NCBI GenBank assembly: GCA_038030265.1
Contig: CM075942.1
Location: 38,282,751-38,346,750 of the forward strand
Source of the DNA: Corythucha ciliata
Lineage: Eukaryota; Arthropoda; Insecta; Hemiptera; Tingidae
Length of the DNA: 64,000 nt
Reading direction: 5' to 3'
Shown here one piece after another: positions 30,462 to 41,839 of this stretch (positions within the stretch are counted from its first letter, which is position 1; each line of letters opens with the position of its first letter). Below the pieces are notes generated by a model. The model searched no databases and was not told the DNA's origin. It saw only the letters and a list, made by a program, of their open reading frames with translations. The position numbers and the translations under genes were made by a program.

Positions 30462-32773
30462 AAGTAAAAGTAAGCTGACACGCTGTGTGAAGCGGTCTTT
30501 AGCCTCCGATACAATAATTGAATCGACTCCAGGGGAAAACCCACATCCCCCAAAACCCCACTTAAGATGTTCTAATCTATCAATAAACCTTTTGCAGATG
30601 GAGACTGCCCCAATGAAGGGCATGGGGGTTACACAGAAGAGCTAGTGTCTTCTTTCTCTTATACAATCCTGCACATCTGCGTAACCCCCTGGCCCAACTG
30701 GTTTAAAAAACACAATGAAGTCTGCGAAGAGCGTCTTCCGGACAAAACTCACCATACACATTTTTCATTTCAAACAACACTGAAAAATTAAAAGCGAGCG
30801 CTAGAGGATAATATTGTTCCCCGAGGAGGAAATTGAAAACTATTACACTGGCTGCTCCTGTGTCACTGTCATGAGCGAGGAAAAGTTAGTCTTGTATTCA
30901 TTTGAAGTTTATAATGTCATGAGTTATATAACTTTTATTTTATATAATTTGTCCAACCACCTTCAAGAATAATTGAACAATTTACCATCTAAACTAAAAC
31001 ATGGAAAGTCTTACATGTAAAGGACTTCTCTCGTCCTCACCACCGCAACTCAATAATCCAAGATAGGGGGGGGGGTCTCTATTTTGCCTGTTGATTTGAA
31101 GAGATTGAATGATCATTCGAGTTCAAACTTCACCCCTTGAATTCTTGAATTGCCTATTCCGTTCTCTCCTCCTTTCCCTTTCCCTTCCATGTCAACCACC
31201 GTTAGTCAGTCCATCTATCTCTCTCTTTCTTATACTCCTGCTCATTTACAAATCCACTTTTCCCGACTAACAACCACTCTACACTTTCACGACGAACCCC
31301 AGATCATTAACGATCTTGGAATAGTTGGGGCCGCCGTTCGATTATCCTTTTTCAGCTTAAGTGCACTTGTGGGATACAATCGGCCCCTCAAGCCGTGCCC
31401 ACACCTTTTCACAGCTCGAAAGAGGGATATTGATGGTGTTTAGATTAAACAGGGCACAAACAATAAAAATACAGTACAAAATGTTGAAGTATTTTTCATT
31501 ATTATACGTATTTTAATACTCGGTGAAGACATATCATAGATTATTGTATCAAAGAAACTGTTTATTTTTTCATTAAAGAGCCCAATCATAATACCTCCTC
31601 AGAAGGCTCACAACGGATCAAAATTAAATGAACTCCTGAATAGAGCCAAGCCAACGATCCATACGAAGAAGCGAAGAATTAATTTTTGTTAACAGAGTAG
31701 CGAATGGGGAGAGACTGACGATTTACAGCCTATGAACCACTCAGTTGTTAATAGAAATACAAATATACATGAGTACATAAAAAAAACTAAAATTCGCAAA
31801 ATGTTGGGACGCCTGATGAATGTGCTTAAATTTGTCTCATATTTATAAACGGATCTAATTCTATCAATTTTTTCAGCAAGGGATTAGGAGGCGCGGTCGA
31901 CAAAAAAGAATAGGGGAGGGAAATCAAAATTACCCTAATCGATTAAGGATTATATTTGGGAAAGATGAGAAAGAAATGATTTCCTGGAATAAAATTTAAA
32001 TTGGAAGGACCGAGGTAATCAAATCGAAGAGGGAGGGGATTTAAGATTGTTCCATTTTCGTTTCATCTTGATCTAAGCGTATCCTTTCTCTGCAATGATA
32101 TTAAATGCAAAATGAAGGGTTGTGTCTTGAAATCTAAAGAAGAAAGGAATGGGAAAAAACAGTTTCCTCTGCATTTTTCATACAACAGCCCCTTCATCAA
32201 AAGACGGACTTTCATCGCTAGACGGTAGAATTTAATTTAATTACTGTTGCCCCGTGAGACTTCGGCTGCGGAAGAACGTCTAGGCCTCTATTTTTATGAG
32301 TGAAATTACCTTTACCTCAAAAATTAAAAGGACTAACGAGGGAAAGCGAAGGTTCAACCAGCAGCTGGGGCCACAGCATCAGACATGACCTGAATTTGTT
32401 GCATTTTTCCAAGAGTGAGTATTGATCGTGAAGATAGTGCGGAAAAGGATGCAGTTGCAGTATCCGTGGATAGCAATCTTTTGCAAAGCCAAATCTCAAC
32501 CAAATCATTTGCTGATTCAGTTACTTGATTTGACCCTCGTCGCGCTGTCGAGGAAATAACTATCTCCCTTAGTACCGTGCTCACTATCAGCCCAAGTAGT
32601 GAAGTGACCCCGTCACTCAAGACTTCACCTAGCCACGACCAACTACATTATTACATTGGACCCCCCATCATCCATAACCTTATTAGGATGGCTTGTCACG
32701 AGAACGCGTAAGTATCAGAGAAGCGAACATAATACATTTTATGCTGGTCTCCTATAGCATAAAATGTTTGTGC
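30462..32773. other. No gene recognised
   Basis: A poly-G run lies near 31065. A plus frame at 31150-31443 and overlapping minus frames at 32317-32620 have biased composition and no domain that I recognise. They may be chance frames. Confidence 0.45.
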
Positions 32774-32899
32774 CCCGTTCACAAACCATAATACGTTATG
32801 AGTCCGTGCAACCTATCAAAATGCTTCATTTTTCCAGGGAATACATTTGTTTGGTTGCAAAGATTGCACAGAACGCATACATAGAGCTTGTGAACGGGG
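32774..32899. mobile_element. MITE, CCCCGTTCACAA family, second copy
   Basis: CCCCGTTCACAAACCATAAT at the left and GAGCTTGTGAACGGGG at the right, with TTCATTTTTCCAGGGAATAC inside, as in the copies at 2.5, 45.2 and 49 kb. A TTAA lies two bases beyond the right end. Confidence 0.75.
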
Positions 32900-33373
32900 C
32901 TTAAACAAACCAAAAAGTATAAGTATTCACAAAAGAGTTCAGTTTTTAAGGTACTGGTTGCTTCGGACCAAGTTGGCAGCCACGAACGATTTGTGGTGTG
33001 TGATCAGTTTATAGTCCAAAGGCTTTTGATCTGAACCCGTTGCCTCGGAGCCGTTGTTTTGGAGCTGTTGTGCTGTTGATTTAGAGTTGTTGGTTTATGG
33101 AGCTGTTGTTTTATAACTGTTGTTGTAGAGCTGTCAAATTACGAGTAGATAGGTAAAGAAGGAGTATTAGCCTAAACATAATTCTGTTGGCATGTCGGAA
33201 AGGCAAACGTTAACTGAACAGGATTTCCTCAAGAAAATTGGGGATTCACAAATCACGATCCCATTTTGTAGATCTATTGACCTTGAAGCAGAAATACTTC
33301 CCTCGTAGAGCAACTATTACAGGTAATATTCTGTTCGAATGAAATAAAAAAGCGCATTTTTGGCACATTATGA

Positions 33374-33510
33374 GGACCGTATTCAGAAACCAACCCTTTT
33401 CATCTCCTTTAGGCGCTTCCATTTCAATGACATATTTTTATAAACCATCACATTTTTTCAACTCCTAGGTTTTGTAAGGCTTTGTAAAGGTGGGTTTCTG
33501 AATACGGCCC
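33374..33510. mobile_element. MITE, GGCCGTATTCAGAAACC family, copy 1
   Basis: GACCGTATTCAGAAACCAAC on the left and GGGTTTCTGAATACGGCC on the right are inverted ends of a 137-bp element. The interior (CATATTTTTATAAACCATCA) matches the copy at 48821-48958. Confidence 0.8.
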
Positions 33511-33780
33511 TGAGTCAAAATATTTTTAAAATGGCCTCTGCTGTCATAATTGACTGGCGATGGAGATATGTGAGATTGAATTGCTATAATGTCAATCTTT
33601 GAGCATCAAGCTTTTTAAATATTCAGCTATGCGTAAGCTGAAATGTGAAAGTTTACTGGTGTGTTTCACTGGCGTTTCAACTTATATGCGATGAATTTTC
33701 CCCTGCAAGGTCTTCCTCTGACGTTCATATACTGATTAATGGACATAAATGTGCTCCAAGTCAGCTGCCAATTTGACGGA

Positions 33781-34074
33781 CCATGGAGAAGATATCGCAA
33801 GCAAGAGAAATTCAATTTGACCCCCCCCCCCATCCATTTCTGCCGATCTCTGAGCACCCTTCACGAATATTGTAGGCACCTGGCACATAGGCAATTGCCT
33901 ATATTTTTCTGTCAAAATACTGTTTTAGAAAGGGAGGACAGAATATTTTAGGAAGGAGAAAATATAGTAGGCAAACGGCATTCAATTATACCCCCCCCCC
34001 CCAGAATGGCGACAATTTAATGAATCACTGGTGGGGGAAGGGGTCAAATCGAATGCATCTTGCCTTCTCCATGG
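33781..34074. mobile_element. Decayed foldback with poly-C tracts
   Basis: CCATGGAGAAGATATCGCAA near the left is inverted at the right as TTGCCTTCTCCATGG, and TTCAATTTGACCCCCC pairs with GGGGTCAAATCGAA. A second, similar poly-C segment lies at about 33990. CTGCCGATCTCTGAGCACCC near 33841 recurs nearly intact near 34099. The history is unclear. Confidence 0.45.
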
Positions 34075-34710
34075 TATGATATCCTGTTCTCACTTACTGC
34101 CGATCTCCCTGCACCCTTCACGAATACCGTAGACAATGGTCCATGTTTCGTAAAAACACGGTTTTTGTGCATTCTCGTGACGTTTTTGTGAGAAACGTCA
34201 GTGGTAACATGAAATGTGAACACGCCAAAAGGAAACTTAGAAGACGGGGAAGTTTTTGTGATACACCGAAAATCTGTTGAGAAAGCTGTTTGGGTACAGC
34301 GACTTTTCGTAAAACGGACAAATTTTAGAGGACACGTAAATTTATGGAAAAAATGCCAGATTTCTGGGTGTTTGACGATTATTTCAAGCAATAAAATGAC
34401 CTCTATCCTAAAGAAAATGTTCCGTAGTTTCTGAAAATGGCATCACTTTTTGGATTTGGTGCGACATAAGTCGAGAAATTGCGGATTTTTTGCAAGCATT
34501 GGTTACTTTTTTAAACACAAAAAAATCATAACTCCGGAACGGATCGACGTAGGACACTTCCGAAGGTACCATTTTACTCCACTTTTAACGTAGTTTTACC
34601 CAAAAAGTTTTGTCACACTTATACGGATCCACCCTGAATATGGAAAGTGGCTGACGGGAAAAAGGTCTGTCTAACAGATGACGGATTTTTGTAACAGAAT
34701 TTCAGATATT

Positions 34711-35036
34711 AGGGGTATTCATGCTCTGAAGTTTAACATATGTTATCGACGTAAACCCTGTTATTTCGTATTTTTTGTGTTCAGTTTCTCCGTTTCTATA
34801 GTCTTACCCATCTGTTCGAAATTTAGCATAAGGGGTATTCATGAAAAATGTTAAACCTTGTATTTGTTATTTGCTAAATTCCGAACAGATGGGTAAGGCC
34901 ATAGAAACGGAGAAACTGAACACAAAAAATACGAAATAACAGGGTTTACGTCGATAACATAGTATGTTAAACTTCAGAGCATGAATACCCCTATAATAAC
35001 AAATACAAGATTTAACATTTTTCATGAATACCCCTA
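34711..35036. repeat. Interleaved inverted repeats, A-B-A'-B'
   Basis: AGGGGTATTCATG occurs at 34711 and 34831, and inverted ending at 34992 and 35035. Segment A (34711-34830) is inverted as A' (about 34873-34992). Segment B (34831-34872) is inverted as B' (34993-35036). A pairs with A' over 110 bp with few changes, for example TTTCTCCGTTTCTATAG. The arms cross, so both hairpins cannot form at once. Confidence 0.75.
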
Positions 35037-35339
35037 TTATAAATTATTTATTTTAATAGTGAGTTTTAGCACTCACCCGTTAAATCCTCCGGAAACTTTA
35101 CTTTCAAATTCCAACCAATCAGATGTTTCGTAAACAAGCAACGACTGATTTATCGTTATCGCGTTAGCGGTGGTGTTGCTAAATGTCTCTAATAACTTTG
35201 AACACAATTGAAATATCGAAAAGGAAAAAGTGTGAGGGAGCTCGTTCATATTACGAAATTGGGTGGAGATAAAACTTCATGGCCGAGTTTGCTGACATGT
35301 GAATCAACCGGTCCACTTGCTTGTGCATCATAGACAACT

Positions 35340-35486
35340 TAATAGCAGCCGTGATTTAGCGCGTTTTCTTGATATTAGCAGCCAAATAAGACCTTTTTCT
35401 CAATTTCGACCATAAAGTTGAATCAAGAAGCCACGAATTAGCGCATTTTTTTTTCAATTTGAGCTACGAGTTGGCGTTGTGGTTGT

Positions 35487-35534
<48 letters not shown>

Positions 35535-35539
35535 GTTGT

Positions 35540-35578
<39 letters not shown>

Positions 35579-35665
35579 TTTGCTGCTAATCAGCGCTTTT
35601 TATTTATTTTAACCGAAAAAATCAGCACTTTATCTCAATTTTTCAGCATAGCGTTTTTGTAAATT
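35340..35665. repeat. Decayed AGCGCTTTT minisatellite with (GTT)n
   Basis: Words such as GAATTAGCGCATTTTTTTTT, AATCAGCGCTTTTTATTT and CAATTTTTCAGCATAGCG recur about every 30-40 bp. They match the large array inside the hAT element at 52-54 kb. A GTT microsatellite (35483-35578) interrupts it; its frames read as poly-Val, poly-Leu or poly-Cys and are not genes. Confidence 0.65.
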
Positions 35666-35759
35666 TTAGCCGTGAACTTAACGTCTGAACGTGTATCCTT
35701 GGATTATGGTGCCGGCTAGGGCGATAGAGGGATGGCGAGGCTAAAAAAATAAAAAATAA

Positions 35760-36069
35760 ATAGACCCCTACATAGATCAAACCTCCAAATAGGCCAGGAA
35801 AATTAGATCAAATAGAGGGAGCCTGTCGAAATAATTACGGGCAAGCTGGAAACAATTAAATACCTTCAAGAGGCTCTAGTGAGGTGTCATCCAGGTTTGT
35901 GCAGTTTTGGTAGCCCGAAAACCTTGAAGTATAGGGACTTGTCTGAGTGTTTTGCAAATTGCTCGAAAACAATCGGTCGTGCAGTTAAGAACACCCTATA
36001 CTTGATTAAAGAGGATTGAATTCTCCGTCGATTGAAAATAAACAATGTTGGTATCGGTTGGTATTCCAA
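35760..36069 (-). pseudogene. Possible Penelope-like RT scrap
   Basis: The minus-strand frame ends FGLPKLHKPG, the hallmark entry motif of PLE reverse transcriptase, followed at once by a stop. In another frame YLIVSS continues with a loose resemblance to the next PLE block. Upstream residues are not clearly PLE. Too short and broken for a firm call. Confidence 0.4.
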
Positions 36070-36109
36070 TTTTTACGGCAAATCAAATATGTCATTTTTT
36101 TTTTTTTTT

Positions 36110-36235
36110 TCAAAAAGCCTCTTGAACCATTCTAAAAGAATGGTTTCTTTTACTTAGAATGGGTTCTTTTAGTTACCATTCTAGTAAGAATGGTTTCTTT
36201 ACGTTCTAAAAGAACGTTTTCTTTTTGCGGTGAAT
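36110..36235. repeat. Cluster of small palindromes
   Basis: ACCATTCTAAAAGAATGGTT, ACCATTCTAGTAAGAATGGT and ACGTTCTAAAAGAACGT occur within 100 bp, each a near-perfect palindrome of 16-20 bases. They lie beside a T20 tract. Confidence 0.55.
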
Positions 36236-36644
36236 CTTGGCACAGAGTTTATATAAATCGATGTCCCCTCCCCAAAAACCATTTTTCCCCCAGATTTGTA
36301 AAAACTCTACGTATTTCAAAGCGGTAATATTTTGGATACCTTTTCCCCGAAACTAGAACCTACCCAGTGAAATCACCACCCTGAAATACCACCCTTCTTC
36401 ACTATGAAACCAGGTTATTTTGACGCCCTTAATGCGTTCAGATAATAACTTATAGTAGTTCACAAGTGTGGTGTGCTCAATTCACATAGACTGTCCCTCA
36501 GTGGCTGGATCAGTATAGTTGATGTCATGGGTGGATTTCTTATTACTTCTTCTACGCTCTGGGAATCACCTTCAACCCCCCCCCCCCTCCTCTGGATAGC
36601 CTTTTCATCAAAAATCTTTGAGTCGTCAAATTTTTGAAGTCACT

Positions 36645-36985
36645 CCACTCTCGCAGAAACGTCCCTTGCATGATTAGCAGGGTGCTGAACATTTCTGCCC
36701 AACTTTCCGACAGGAGCAACGAGATGTCGTGCACCCCTTTATGAACACACGTGTATAAAGTGTTACACGATAGTAATAATGAATCCGATGTGTGATGAGG
36801 CCGAGGGCTTTGATTTGTAGGACCCACTACTTACTCAAAAAGCAGTTCAAGTTAGTTACGCTGAGTTCAAAGCATTTCTATTTTGCACTAAAGGGTGTAC
36901 GACAAGTCGCTGCTCTTGTCGGAAAGTATAGGGCTGAAATGTTCAGTAGCGTGTTCGTCATGCAAAGGGCGTTCCTGCAAGGTGC
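36645..36985. repeat. Inverted duplication of a 95-bp segment
   Basis: On the minus strand 36745-36645 reads KGVHDISLLLSESWAEMFST and on. On the plus strand 36890-36985 reads KGVRQVAALVGKYRAEMFSS and on. DNA and peptide both align with no gaps (CGGAAAGTATAGGGCTGAAA against CGGAAAGTTGGGCAGAAA). The conserved peptide in mirror-image copies suggests an old coding segment, but I do not recognise it. Confidence 0.5.
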
Positions 36986-39900
36986 CATCCCCCCAATAGA
37001 TGCGCACTTCTCCAGATAGTGAATTGGACACTGACGATGACCCAGAGAAACTGAATAAAGAGAAAGACCCAAAGGAAGTGATTGAAGAGGGTGAAGAAAA
37101 ATTGAATGGAGAGAGTTTCCAAGTACCTCAAGAAGAGGACGAGTCATGTGCCTCCATGACCGTACCAGCCGTTAAAAGGAAGGAATATTTGCTTACCAGT
37201 AGGCACGCCTCAACGCACGAAGCGGCGCAGAAAAGCTAAGGAAAATGGTGATCTAAAAAGAGTTTCATCAAATACGGGGATGTTTCATGTATGGGCTCAA
37301 GGATCTAGTTATAGATCTCACGAGAGGAACAGGGAATGTTAAGAAAAAGTAAGTACTTCACTACATTCTCGAAGAGGGTAATTTGGGCAAAAAGCCACAC
37401 ACCCATTTTCATTACTTTTTGGAGGAGTAAAGTGGTTTCACGGGAGGTCGCTGGCTTCACATTCCATGGTCAATTTGTTTTTGAAGAAGTGCTGATCAAT
37501 TTGAAGGTCTTCCTCCGCAGTCAAATATAAATATTTATAAGTAATAGAGAAAAACGCCGGTGACATTATTTTGCTGTTCATTTGGAGGACATTCCTTTCA
37601 GTTTTTTCAAAAATGCAATACAAGATAAAATAGAGCTTTCTCCTGGTTAATTTATTGCCGAATCTTTCAGAACTTCTTTCTTAAACATTGAATGGATGGG
37701 GAGGGAATTGTGTCCTTTTGGAACTCATCCAATAACTCTACCGCTATCAATAGGAAAATAATATAAAATTATTACGGAAACTCAGCGGAAAAACTCAGCT
37801 TTCTTGATAAATTCAACTGGCAAGAGGAAGAGTTCTGCTTTTAATCGACCTGCAATAAAAAAACTAGGGAAAGGAAGAAAAACTCTCACAGAAAAAAAGG
37901 AAAAGAAGAGAGGGCTGAATCCCTCTCAGCTCGACTTACCAAACCAATTACCCATTAATTGAATGACCTCCAATACAGTTATTAGTGGATTCAGGGCTTC
38001 CAACCCCACGCCAACCAATGCAACTGGGTGACGTTGACGAGGGGGATAACACGCCTCTTCCTTTAACCCTCCCTCATCAATCCAGTTCAAATAAATGACG
38101 TTACTGAAACCCTCATATTATCCACTTCACCCTCTTTTACGCTAACTTTGTATTAATCATCAACGTTGAAAATAAAAGCGGGGATGGGAACCGGGCTCGA
38201 TTTCATGATTTCGTATCACGGGACTCGAGTTTTCAAATTGCCTCTCTTTCCACCGCACTGTTTTCCAACGATAACCAAGTAAATTATACAGTGTGGCGTG
38301 CTTCATATGAAGTGCGCTCGTGTAGCCGTGGGCATTTTTTAAACAAAATAACTTATTCTTGTGTCACATCTTTATGTTAAATTATGCCTCCGTGATTAAA
38401 GAAAACCATGTTATACTTTTAACGTGATTCAGGAGTAGCTACTTTGAGCAAGGAATTTAATTGCGTGCTTGGGTCTAAATTATTCATGCTATTATAGATT
38501 TTTATTTTTCATGGCAATTTATGCACAAATTTTCCGAGGTCATCTGGAACTCGATCCTGGAGATGGTTTGTGAGATTAATTCAGGGTAACAGCTCGACAT
38601 GTTTGGTGAAATTTCATTTTCTTAAGTAGTCCTCACCCCTCTTCACTCTAAGAATGTGAATTTGTAAAAGGAGAGAAACCATTTCACTCCACTCAGCCAT
38701 CCTTCTCCCTAGAAGGAGATGAGATCGTTTCAATTCTGCCTCTTCCCTTTAAAAAAAAATCTTTGATCTTCATGACACGTAACAAAATATCCCCTGGATA
38801 ACCACACAATGGCACAGAAAGCTTTTCTTTGCGATGAACTTTGTGAACCGACTAATGGCTTTCTTGTGTTTGCGAAGAATGAAGTTTCAAACTAATAGCA
38901 GGAATGATTGCATTTCGCATTTGAAAAGAGATAAGACGGATGAGATTGTTTTTGGGGCCTTGTGTTTTTAAGGAGTTTCGACTAGAAGGAGAGATGAAAT
39001 GAATGAAAAATACAACTGAGTGGACAGTGAAGCATCAGAAGTATGAGAACATGGGCAGGAGGAGAGAAAGGGATAAATGATCGTGCAATCCGTTATCAAT
39101 CTAAAACATCTAACTGCAGAGCAGACCCCCCTATCGAACGCTTAATTAAAACGCTTTGTTGTTTCACTTAATAAGAGAATGCTGCATTTGGAGTGATTCG
39201 GAATATCTCCGGTTTCCAATGAATTTCGTGTGGGCTCCATTCGATCCATCAACAAGCTTGCTACTTTATCCCCCTTCTCCCTTTGGAATGCTTCCTCGCT
39301 GTGTTGGCGAGGAATAATTTTCCGTACGCCTCACACCTTTTTCAGAAAAGGTTTTCTCATTACAACACGTCGAAAAAATGTGAAAGAATTCGCTAGTTAA
39401 AGAGCACATAAGCAACCCAAACATCTCCTCCTACTTTATTATGCGGGAGGTCCATGAATAAAATAAAAAACCGTTCCCTCTCCTCCCTTTATCAAAAGGA
39501 GGTCATTTCTTCCGGGAAATGATATACGAAGAATTTTCAGAGAACTTACCAACAATAAGACCGACCCTAGTAAAACATTTTCCTTCGAGAGTTCACTATT
39601 TATTCTTAACAGGTTTTTATACCTCGAAACAGTAAAGGAGCGAAAGAAGAAGAAAAGCATTTCATAAATTCAATTTTGATCCCCCTTTTTACCGGTAGCC
39701 AGTACTTTCAACACAAATCACACTCAGCAAGAATTTGGTCATCAGGCCCTCTCATCACGTTTTCTCGTCGATATTATTTATTGATAGTTTTCACCAAATA
39801 GCTGTAATCCTTACCAAACCCCAACCGTGAGGAAGTATTGATTAGAATTATAACTCAGGCTGTTCAAGGGGGAGGGGAGGGGGGTAAATTAAAACAAAAC

Positions 39901-40672
39901 GAAGAAAGGGAAAACCGTTAACGATTTAAAAGGGGAGGGGCAATCAATTCAGGGAGAAGGGGTGAATATCTCTTGCGCAAATAGTTCACGAATAAAGGAA
40001 AATTAACCCTGGTGGGTTTACGAGAAAGGGGGAGATAGAAAGCAAATTTATCAAAGTCAAACACCTGTCTTAGCGAGCATTTGATAGATTTATGTGCAAC
40101 GTTTAGAAAAAAAAAAGGTCCTTTCCCTCGTTTAAACTGTGAAATCTGTCTTTCACTTATATTAACCTTTCTTCTTACTCCTTTGTTGCCCGCAATTGAT
40201 CGGGACGGTCAAATTGGGAATCGATGCAAATATTAAACAACTTCCCTGCTTCGCCCTGAAGAACACCGTACGAAAAGAATGTGTGTATGAGAAATTTTAG
40301 TCGTTTTCAAATCCTCAACAAATGTCAACAATGCTTTCGGAGTGTGACTCTTCAGGCAGGCAGGCCCGTACCCAGAATTCATTTGAAGGTGAGGGAGAGC
40401 GGACCAGGCTATCTTGATCGTGAGGTAACTATAGGTAGAAGGGGAAAGGGTTTGGAATGAAATATTTTCGCTAGATCAACCAGAAAGAGGTGGAAGGGGG
40501 GAGGGCTGTGAGGTTTTCTAAAATGTTCAGCTTCGCTGTCGAATGATTCATGTCTGTGACTACGAAGTCTACTGTATAGGCAAATACTCTCTGGCGGCAA
40601 AATCCTTGCACCAGGGGCTCCGAGCAGTCGGGAAAAAATGCCGCAAGCGGGATCCAAGGACGCTACATCAGC
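36986..40672. other. No gene recognised
   Basis: 3.7 kb of AT-rich sequence. A plus frame at 37000-37239 is rich in Glu, Asp and Lys (TDDDPEKLNKEKDPKEVIEE) and ends VKRKEYLLTSR. It could be an exon fragment but has no diagnostic motif. No repeats or RNA genes stand out. Confidence 0.45.
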
Positions 40673-40801
40673 GGGTCAACCATGAGCTAGCGTTAAAAAA
40701 TTAACGCAAGCGGTATCTAAGGACCCTCTATCACAAATAATGTTATAACGCGATAGATACCGCGTTTTGACGGTATTTTTACGCTAGCTCATGGTTGACC
40801 C
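40673..40801. mobile_element. Hairpin MITE, GGGTCAACCATGAGC ends
   Basis: GGGTCAACCATGAGCTAGCG and CGCTAGCTCATGGTTGACCC are exact inverted ends of a 129-bp element. GCGGTATCTAAGG and AGATACCGCG pair inside. CCGCAAGCGGGATCCAAGGA just outside (40641) resembles the interior and may be part of an older copy. Confidence 0.8.
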
Positions 40802-40968
40802 CCAGAAATAATACTATCCCGCCATAGCAACCACCTCACGTGAGTTTTTCCCGACAACTCTAACTACGGCCCCTCGCAACCCCAGGAACTTACATTTTCG
40901 TCACACTACAGTGTCTTTTTCGACCGATTTCGACCCTCAATTTTGAGCACTGTTTCCCTCTGGAAACT

Positions 40969-41836
40969 ATGAAAGTGAGTCATTGGTTTACCAGCGAGCT
41001 CAGGGAAATGCGGGACGAAATACTGAGGCTACATAAAAATAAGTAAACTGAAAATTTTGAAAATGAATTAAAAACTTTAAAGAGGGATTATAGGCGAGGG
41101 ATTAAGCATGCAACAGTTTCATTCAGAAGGCTTTAAAAATCAATTAGGCTTGTTGAAAGACATTTTAAGAAAAGAAACTGCCACTTTGAAATCAAAGGAA
41201 CCGTGTCCATTTGCACCGAACGATCTCAATGAATTGTTTGTGATCGCAGCTGATTCACTGCTTGCAGATGCAGGCTCAGATGAGATTCATGCTAGTGGAA
41301 CAACATTATCAAAAATTTAAGTGGAGAGGTCATCCAGCAAATCGTTCTTCCTCTCGCCGGCTTCTGAGGATGAAGTCCCTGCAGTAATCCGTAATTTAAA
41401 GAACGTTAGCTCGTCTGACCTGTATGGAATATCCGAATACACTGAGGAGGCCCTCTGTGCTTTGTCAAAGGTATTCGACACTCTTTCCCATAATGTCCTG
41501 ATTCGAAGATTGGAGGAATCAGGGATACGAGGAAGGACTAGATATCTTCTCAAAAAATATTTATCAGAATGGTCCCAGTTGGTTCAAGTTGGGGATTACC
41601 GGCCTCGTGTGCCACAGGGATCCATCTTGCGTCCTTTACTGTTTTTGATCTACGTGAATGGTATCCCGCAACCCATCGATAGAAACGTGTACCAGTTTAC
41701 TGACGACACCGCATGGGTCATCTCGAAAAAGGATAAGACCGAACTCATTGAATCCCTGAAAGCGGGAAAACAATGCCTTCATGAGTGGTTCAGCTCAAAT
41801 CTGTGGCGAATTCCTCAAAAGAAGAAGCCCTTATAA
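40969..41836 (+). pseudogene. LINE fragment: endonuclease tail and RT, internally deleted
   Basis: The first segment reads HWFTSELREMRDEILRLHK and LKTLKRDYRRGIK, typical of the linker after the LINE endonuclease, with a stop and frame changes. From 41321 the RT appears: VFDTLSHNVLIRRLEESG, VPQGSILRPLLFLIYVN and FTDDTAWVIS (catalytic box, Tyr or Phe Ala Asp Asp in relatives). Between SSSDLYGIS and LSKVFDTLSH the RT finger region is missing, an internal deletion of probably 100 residues or more. Translation ends at 41836. Jockey/CR1-type by appearance. Confidence 0.8.
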
Positions 41837-41839
41837 TTT

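Noticed and set aside
32317..32620. Two overlapping minus-strand frames (63 and 88 residues) as a possible host exon
   Set aside because: Composition is biased to Ser/Thr/Ala and no splice sites or motif support it.
35459..35662. Frame with poly-Val, poly-Cys and poly-Leu looking like a membrane segment
   Set aside because: It is the translation of a GTT microsatellite.
37000..37239. Acidic Glu/Lys-rich frame as a possible nuclear protein exon
   Set aside because: Low complexity, no domain, no convincing splice sites. Left as unassigned.
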